Positions 58,720 through 62,990 of a stretch of 62,990 bases of DNA are shown one piece after another. Position 1 is the stretch's first letter, and each line of letters starts with the position of its first letter. The position numbers and the translations under genes are program-made. Under the pieces are notes generated by a model. That model was not told the DNA's origin. It did no database searches and saw nothing but the letters and a program-made list of their open reading frames with translations. This DNA is from CAZOAR01 sp964577985. Its GTDB lineage: Bacteria; Gemmatimonadota; CAZMKB01; CAZNLH01. The stretch spans positions 1 through 62,990 of the forward strand of contig CAZOAR010000013.1 of the NCBI GenBank assembly GCA_964577985.1. Reading direction: 5' to 3'.

Positions 58720-60654
58720 ATGAAGTTCTTCAAATGGATGTCAGGCCTGTTGTTAAAGCCATACTGGAAAGAGCTGAGCACGGTGTTCCTCCTCTCGCTG
58801 CTCTTCGTTTTTTTTAACAGTCTCTCGCTCTGGATATCTGCTTCATTTGTCAGCACACTGTTCACCGACTCCGGGACGAATGTGGGCCTCTCAATAGAGA
58901 AGGAATCGACGGATGTTGGGATGGGGGAGGACAAGAGCGAGCCTGGCGATCGTCGCGCGGGGAAAGAGGAAGATGTCCAGAAGTTGCTCCCGGCTCGCTC
59001 GGGCTTGAATGAATACCTGAAATCGAGGACGAACGACCTGCTCGTAAGGGATACAAGGATCGAGACACTCAAGGTCCTCTGCTGGGTTATCCTCCTTTCC
59101 TTTTTTATGAAGAGCCTGTGCGGTTATGCAAAGAGTGTCCTTCTGGGGTATGTGGAGCAGAAGGTCATCAACGATATCAGGGACAAGCTATTCGCTCATC
59201 TCCAGGACCTTTCTCTCTCGTTTTTCCATGGGAAGAGACTCGGAGAGATAGCCTCCGTCGTAATGAACGACGTTGGTGTATTGAACTCGACTTTTACCAT
59301 GACGTTTGACAAGATCATCGTTACGCCCATAAACCTGATCTGGCTTATGGCACTTCTCTTTATTGTCAGCTGGAAGGTAGCCCTTTTCTTTCTGATTATC
59401 GTGCCCATAAACGGTTATTTCATAGCCAGGATAGGTAGTAGTATAAGACGCAAGAGTCGCCGCTCGCTGCGCCAGATATCGGAAGTCGTCGCAGTCCTGC
59501 ACGAGGTTCTGTCAAACATGAAAATCGTAATCGGATTTGCCACGAACCGGTTTGAGGTGAACCGTTTCAAGGCTCAGACAAAGCGCTACTTCAAACTGGT
59601 GATGAGGCAGAAGATCCTGCAGTCGATGTCCTCTCCGATATCTGAAATACTCGGCGCGGCCATTGGAGTCAGCATCCTGTGGTACGCGGGAGGTCAGGTA
59701 CTCAACGACCAGATGATGACCTCAGAAGATTTCATTCGCGCGCTTGTGATCATGTTCTCGGTCCTCCAGCCGCTCAAGGGCCTGAGCGGGATCAACAACG
59801 CCGTGCAGTCAGGCGTGGCGGCGGGGGAAAGGATATTCGATATTCTCGATACCAGGCCTGCGGTGGTCGAGAGGCCTGATGCCATTGAAAAGAATGGTGT
59901 TGATGAGGGGATAAGTCTTGAAAACGTCTCTTTTCAGTACACCCCGGACCTTCCTATGGTAGTGCGGAACATCAGCTTCAAAGTCCGGAAGGGTGAAGTC
60001 CTTGCTCTGGTGGGACCAAGTGGGGCGGGCAAATCGACCCTGGTGGATCTCATTCCGCGCTTCTATGATGTCACGGAAGGGGCGGTGCGAATTGACGGCA
60101 TAGATGTCCGCGATATCAAGCTCGCCCCTCTTCGAAAGCTGCTCGGGCTGGTCACACAGGAAACAATTCTGTTCAACGATACGGTGACGAACAACATCTC
60201 CTACGGTATGAGTGATGTGTCGCGGGAAATGGTGGAGGAAGCCGCGGATGCCGCGAACGCGGACCCGTTCATAAGGGAGATGGATAAGGGTTATGAGACG
60301 GTGATCGGAGAGAAGGGGGTGCGGCTTTCCGGTGGGCAGAGACAACGAATCGCGATCGCGCGGGCGATTCTCCAGAACCCGCCGGTTCTACTCCTCGATG
60401 AAGCCACCTCATCGCTCGATTCGGAGTCTGAACAGATGGTCCAGAGGGCGCTTACGGGCCTGATGAGGAACCGGACGGTGCTTGTAATCGCCCACAGACT
60501 GTCCACTGTTATCGAGGCCGATCGGATTGTTGTTCTCAACAAGGGCCAGGTCGAGGCGATGGGCAGTCATCAGGACCTCATGGACAGCTGCCGTCTCTAC
60601 CAGAAGTTGTACAAGATGCAATTCGGCACCGCCGAGCCTTCTTATAGAAAGTGA
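58720..60654 (+). CDS. msbA: ABC transporter, MsbA-like lipid flippase
   Basis: 644 residues from the ATG at 58720. Six membrane segments are split by an unusual insert: after the first segment comes an acidic extracytoplasmic stretch of about 70 residues ('STDVGMGEDKSEPGDRRAGK') absent from E. coli MsbA. The nucleotide-binding domain has Walker A 'GPSGAGKST', signature 'LSGGQRQR' and Walker B 'LLLDEAT'. It would flip lipid A-core or a related lipid. It follows two glycosyltransferase genes. Confidence 0.9.
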   Translation: MKFFKWMSGLLLKPYWKELSTVFLLSLLFVFFNSLSLWISASFVSTLFTDSGTNVGLSIEKESTDVGMGEDKSEPGDRRAGKEEDVQKLLPARSGLNEYLKSRTNDLLVRDTRIETLKVLCWVILLSFFMKSLCGYAKSVLLGYVEQKVINDIRDKLFAHLQDLSLSFFHGKRLGEIASVVMNDVGVLNSTFTMTFDKIIVTPINLIWLMALLFIVSWKVALFFLIIVPINGYFIARIGSSIRRKSRRSLRQISEVVAVLHEVLSNMKIVIGFATNRFEVNRFKAQTKRYFKLVMRQKILQSMSSPISEILGAAIGVSILWYAGGQVLNDQMMTSEDFIRALVIMFSVLQPLKGLSGINNAVQSGVAAGERIFDILDTRPAVVERPDAIEKNGVDEGISLENVSFQYTPDLPMVVRNISFKVRKGEVLALVGPSGAGKSTLVDLIPRFYDVTEGAVRIDGIDVRDIKLAPLRKLLGLVTQETILFNDTVTNNISYGMSDVSREMVEEAADAANADPFIREMDKGYETVIGEKGVRLSGGQRQRIAIARAILQNPPVLLLDEATSSLDSESEQMVQRALTGLMRNRTVLVIAHRLSTVIEADRIVVLNKGQVEAMGSHQDLMDSCRLYQKLYKMQFGTAEPSYRK

Positions 60655-60732
60655 ACTCAGCCACGCCGTGGACGGCTACTATGTCGGTATGGCTGGTAAG
60701 CCCCATTGAACCAAGAGAATCGGGAGGAGTTG

Positions 60733-61548
60733 ATGCTGCGACAACGGGTATTCCTGATACTGGCGCTCCTTATCCTTGTGGGTCTGGATGCGACCTGTGC
60801 TCGAGCCCCTCATACGGGAAGGCTGCAGTTGATAATGATCGGCGATGGTACCATGAACCAGCTCGGGGCCGATGCGTACAGGGAGACGCTGAAAGGTGAG
60901 AAAATCTCAACAGATGCCCGGCTTACAAGGATCGTGGAACGCGTCGGATGGAGGATCGCCAGGGCGAGCAACCAGCCCAATTTCGAGTGGGAGTTCAAGC
61001 TCATAGACGACCCCGACGTTGTGAATGCCTTCTGCCTGCCTGGCGGCAAAGTTGCGGTCTATTCGGGGATCTTGCCGGTCGCGGAGACGGAAGCGGGCCT
61101 GGCCGTGGTACTCGGTCACGAGGTGGCCCACGCCACCGCCCGTCATGGTGCGGAGAGGATGTCACAGCAACTGGGGGCCAACCTCGTACTTGAGGCAGCT
61201 AATGCAGGGCTCAAGAACAATAAGAATCGAGATCTGATCATGGCGGGTCTCGGTGTGGGAGCGACTGTCGGCGTACTCCTTCCCTACAGCCGCACGCACG
61301 AGAGCGAGGCAGACGAGATCGGGCTTATCTACATGTCGAAAGCGGGTTACGACCCACGTGAGGCACCGCGCTTCTGGGAGAGGATGAACAGCATGGCAAA
61401 AGGGGGCAGGCCTCCCGAACTGTTGTCCACACACCCCTCGCCGGAGAAACGCTCCTCGAACCTTCGCAGGCAGGTTAACGAGGTAATGGGGGACTACAAT
61501 GCCTCGCCCAGGTACGGCCTTGGAGTCAGAATCATGAAGGGTGGATGA
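60733..61548 (+). CDS. Exported M48-family metallopeptidase
   Basis: 271 residues from the ATG at 60733 (GGGAGGAG upstream). An N-terminal hydrophobic segment ends with a Cys ('DATCARAP'), a possible but poor lipobox. The zinc motif 'GHEVAHATARH' (HExxH) is near residue 137, with a further Glu in 'ESEADEIGL' near 195. It resembles the BepA/LoiP class that looks after outer-membrane proteins. It overlaps the next gene by four bases. Confidence 0.9.
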   Translation: MLRQRVFLILALLILVGLDATCARAPHTGRLQLIMIGDGTMNQLGADAYRETLKGEKISTDARLTRIVERVGWRIARASNQPNFEWEFKLIDDPDVVNAFCLPGGKVAVYSGILPVAETEAGLAVVLGHEVAHATARHGAERMSQQLGANLVLEAANAGLKNNKNRDLIMAGLGVGATVGVLLPYSRTHESEADEIGLIYMSKAGYDPREAPRFWERMNSMAKGGRPPELLSTHPSPEKRSSNLRRQVNEVMGDYNASPRYGLGVRIMKGG

Positions 61549-62621
61549 CAGATACTCCCGCTCGGCCAGGCCGGGGAAACGCGATGAATTCGACGGCAAG
61601 GACTATAAGGAGAAAAATCAAGCTGTTGCTGGCCAGGCTGATTGTCATGCTATACGGCCGCATAGAGGAGAGAGGACCCTTCGAGGGGCCGGTTGACTCG
61701 ATAATCATAATCGCCCAGGAAAAGTTGGGAGACGCGATCCTGCTTACTCCGCTGCTGAGGAATCTTCGCCGCGCGCTGCCTCATGCGGAGATCCACGTCG
61801 CGGCGATGAGACGCAACATTCACTTTTTCGAGTCGGACACGAATGTTGATGCGGTCTACAGATTGAAACCGAACTACATTTCGTATTTCAGGGCATTGAG
61901 GAAGAAGAGATTTGATCTCCTCTTCAACACGAAAGATCATCCTTCCTTCACCTATCTGGCACAATCCAGATTTATCCGGGCCCGCTACAGAGTCGGGATT
62001 TACCACCCGGGCCACGAGGGATTCTTCAACCACCTGATCAGAATGGATCATTTCAGGCACATCATCGAGAAGAACTGCAGGCTGCTCGATTTTCTCGGCA
62101 TACCGTACGATGAGGAAGATACGCGTCCGTCCCTGCCGCAGGGCAGGATCTCACGGGAGATGTCGACTTTCCTGTCGGACATCTCGGGGACGGAGTTTCT
62201 GGCCGCTAACCTGAGCGCGGGAGACAGGAACCGGGAATGGCCGCTCGAGATGTGGATAGACCTCCTCGGACGGCTGGAGAGGAAGGTGATCATCCTCTCG
62301 ACCCCCGATCGTGTCGGAGATAAGAGGGCGCTCGAAGAGATGTTCGATCACGTGCTGCCCTCTCCCCCGACCCGCTCCATCTTTGAGGCGGGAGAGATAA
62401 TCAAGCACGCAAGGCTGTTGATATCGCCTGATACATCGCTGATACACGCAGCCTCATGCACTGCTACACCGGTTGTCGGCCTCTACAGGGCCGATCCCAA
62501 CCATACCAGACGCTTCTATCCCTACCTTGTGCCGAACCAGAGTCTCGTCTCGACAACCGACTGCATAAGCGATATCCCGGTGGGGGACGCACTTGATGCC
62601 GTGGGAGCGATGTGGAAGTGA
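61545..62621 (+). CDS. Family 9 glycosyltransferase
   Basis: 358 residues, ATG overlapping the previous stop; an ATG at 61584 is possible. 'IIIAQEKLGDAILLTPLLRNLRRALP' and 'LLISPDTSLIHAASCTATPVVGLY' are GT9 signatures. It is a second heptosyltransferase-like enzyme of the window, here next to msbA and an M48 peptidase. Confidence 0.88.
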   Translation: MTDTPARPGRGNAMNSTARTIRRKIKLLLARLIVMLYGRIEERGPFEGPVDSIIIIAQEKLGDAILLTPLLRNLRRALPHAEIHVAAMRRNIHFFESDTNVDAVYRLKPNYISYFRALRKKRFDLLFNTKDHPSFTYLAQSRFIRARYRVGIYHPGHEGFFNHLIRMDHFRHIIEKNCRLLDFLGIPYDEEDTRPSLPQGRISREMSTFLSDISGTEFLAANLSAGDRNREWPLEMWIDLLGRLERKVIILSTPDRVGDKRALEEMFDHVLPSPPTRSIFEAGEIIKHARLLISPDTSLIHAASCTATPVVGLYRADPNHTRRFYPYLVPNQSLVSTTDCISDIPVGDALDAVGAMWK

Positions 62622-62895
62622 TGAGGCCGGCATAGGTTTTCCGACTCGCCTTCCACGAAAAGAAGAATATGACCCTTCTACTGCTCACGAAAACAAGTAA
62701 GACACTCTTGACACGATCCCACAGGTCGTGATAGTAGGGATATGCCGGTATCACACCCACATAAAGTAATTTTTGTTCATATTCCGCCTCACATTTCCCA
62801 CCAATGTTGTGTTCTGACCGGGTAATTTCTTATGTTGTCTAACCTAATATTCTACGAGGCAGTTAACCGGACGCCAGGATATTCAGCCATCATTT
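62622..62895. other. Intergenic region without gene
   Basis: About 270 bases, AT-rich in the second half. No promoter or terminator I can support. Confidence 0.4.
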
Positions 62896-62990
62896 TTACT
62901 CTTCGCCCTCACTTTCGTCCGTCCTGATCGGTGTCTTTTCAGGCGCGAGCCCTTCCGTCCGATCCCGGCGAGCTCGATCTCCAGTCCCAC
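62896..62990 (-). CDS. Possible 3' end of a minus-strand gene (partial)
   Basis: An open frame enters from the right edge and stops with TAA at 62896-62898. Its last residues, 'LAPEKTPIRTDESEGEE', form an acidic tail like that of a protein C-terminus. Only about 31 codons are visible, so it cannot be identified. Confidence 0.3.
   Translation of the reverse strand, partial: GTGDRARRDRTEGLAPEKTPIRTDESEGEE

Noticed and set aside
1..62990. tRNA, rRNA, CRISPR arrays, insertion sequences, prophage
   Set aside because: Read on both strands, I found no clover-leaf candidates, regular spaced repeats, transposase or phage motifs. A tool such as tRNAscan-SE would be decisive for tRNAs.

Overview
The window is a chromosomal segment from a Gram-negative bacterium, probably an uncultured lineage of the Fibrobacterota-Chlorobiota-Bacteroidota (FCB) side of the tree, for example one near Krumholzibacteriota or Eisenbacteria. 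The placement is inference. It rests on FlgD-like C-terminal domains of the 'YPNPFNPSTT' type, a gingipain-like C25 peptidase, a PorX-like response regulator with a PglZ domain, Gld-type ABC transporter genes, and lipid A/Kdo genes (waaA, msbA). Two runs of exactly 100 N suggest a scaffolded metagenome assembly. I see no rRNA, tRNA, CRISPR array, transposase or phage gene.

Layout. 462-5269: Gld-like ABC exporter operon with a DUF4340 protein. 5622-10751: a 1709-residue protein joining a Ser/Thr kinase, a P-loop NTPase, TPRs, GAF and a sigma54-type AAA+ activator. Directly after it come two matched palindromes and a sigma54 (-24/-12) promoter in front of a small exported protein (11010), then small orphan genes including two half-ferritin-like proteins. 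12145-16426, minus strand: a gene set resembling quinohemoprotein amine dehydrogenase (QHNDH), with a radical SAM maturase, a beta-propeller, two cysteine-rich gamma-subunit-like peptides and a secreted protein, but no CxxCH haem protein. 16501-19260, minus strand: sucD, sucC and an outer-membrane-like protein. 19619-21382: two zinc-ribbon/PspC proteins around an ECF sigma/anti-sigma pair. 21408-25074, minus strand: nucleotidyltransferase, CDP-alcohol phosphatidyltransferase, radical SAM and transglutaminase genes. 25204-26022: a second sigma/anti-sigma pair.

26198-34989: a compact arsenic/'rSAM-selenodomain'-type operon. It holds a DUF2064 transferase, TVP38 protein, MerA-like flavoprotein, arsenate reductase-like phosphatase, family 2 glycosyltransferase, DUF547 protein, a fused PqqD-like/radical SAM/SPASM/ArsM-type methyltransferase, and a PiT transporter. 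35334-49210: secreted and envelope proteins, namely a putative glycoside hydrolase, C25 peptidase, VIT1/CCC1-like metal transporter (interrupted by an N gap), M28 aminopeptidase, a beta-propeller/thioredoxin-fold protein read through an in-frame UGA (probable selenoprotein), glnS and a reprolysin-like metalloprotease. 49362-62621: SpoIID-like protein, release-factor-like protein, waaA, two family 9 glycosyltransferases, uracil-DNA glycosylase, the PorX-like regulator, two further glycosyltransferases, msbA and an M48 peptidase.

The strongest observations are: (1) the selenoprotein candidate at 43181-45301, with a U-P-V-C redox motif and a SECIS-like hairpin immediately 3' of the UGA; (2) the haem-less QHNDH-like cluster with two seven-cysteine gamma-like peptides; (3) the giant kinase-activator with its adjacent operator pair and sigma54 promoter; (4) the radical SAM-ArsM fusion in the arsenic-type operon. 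All family assignments are from recognition of motifs, without database searches.
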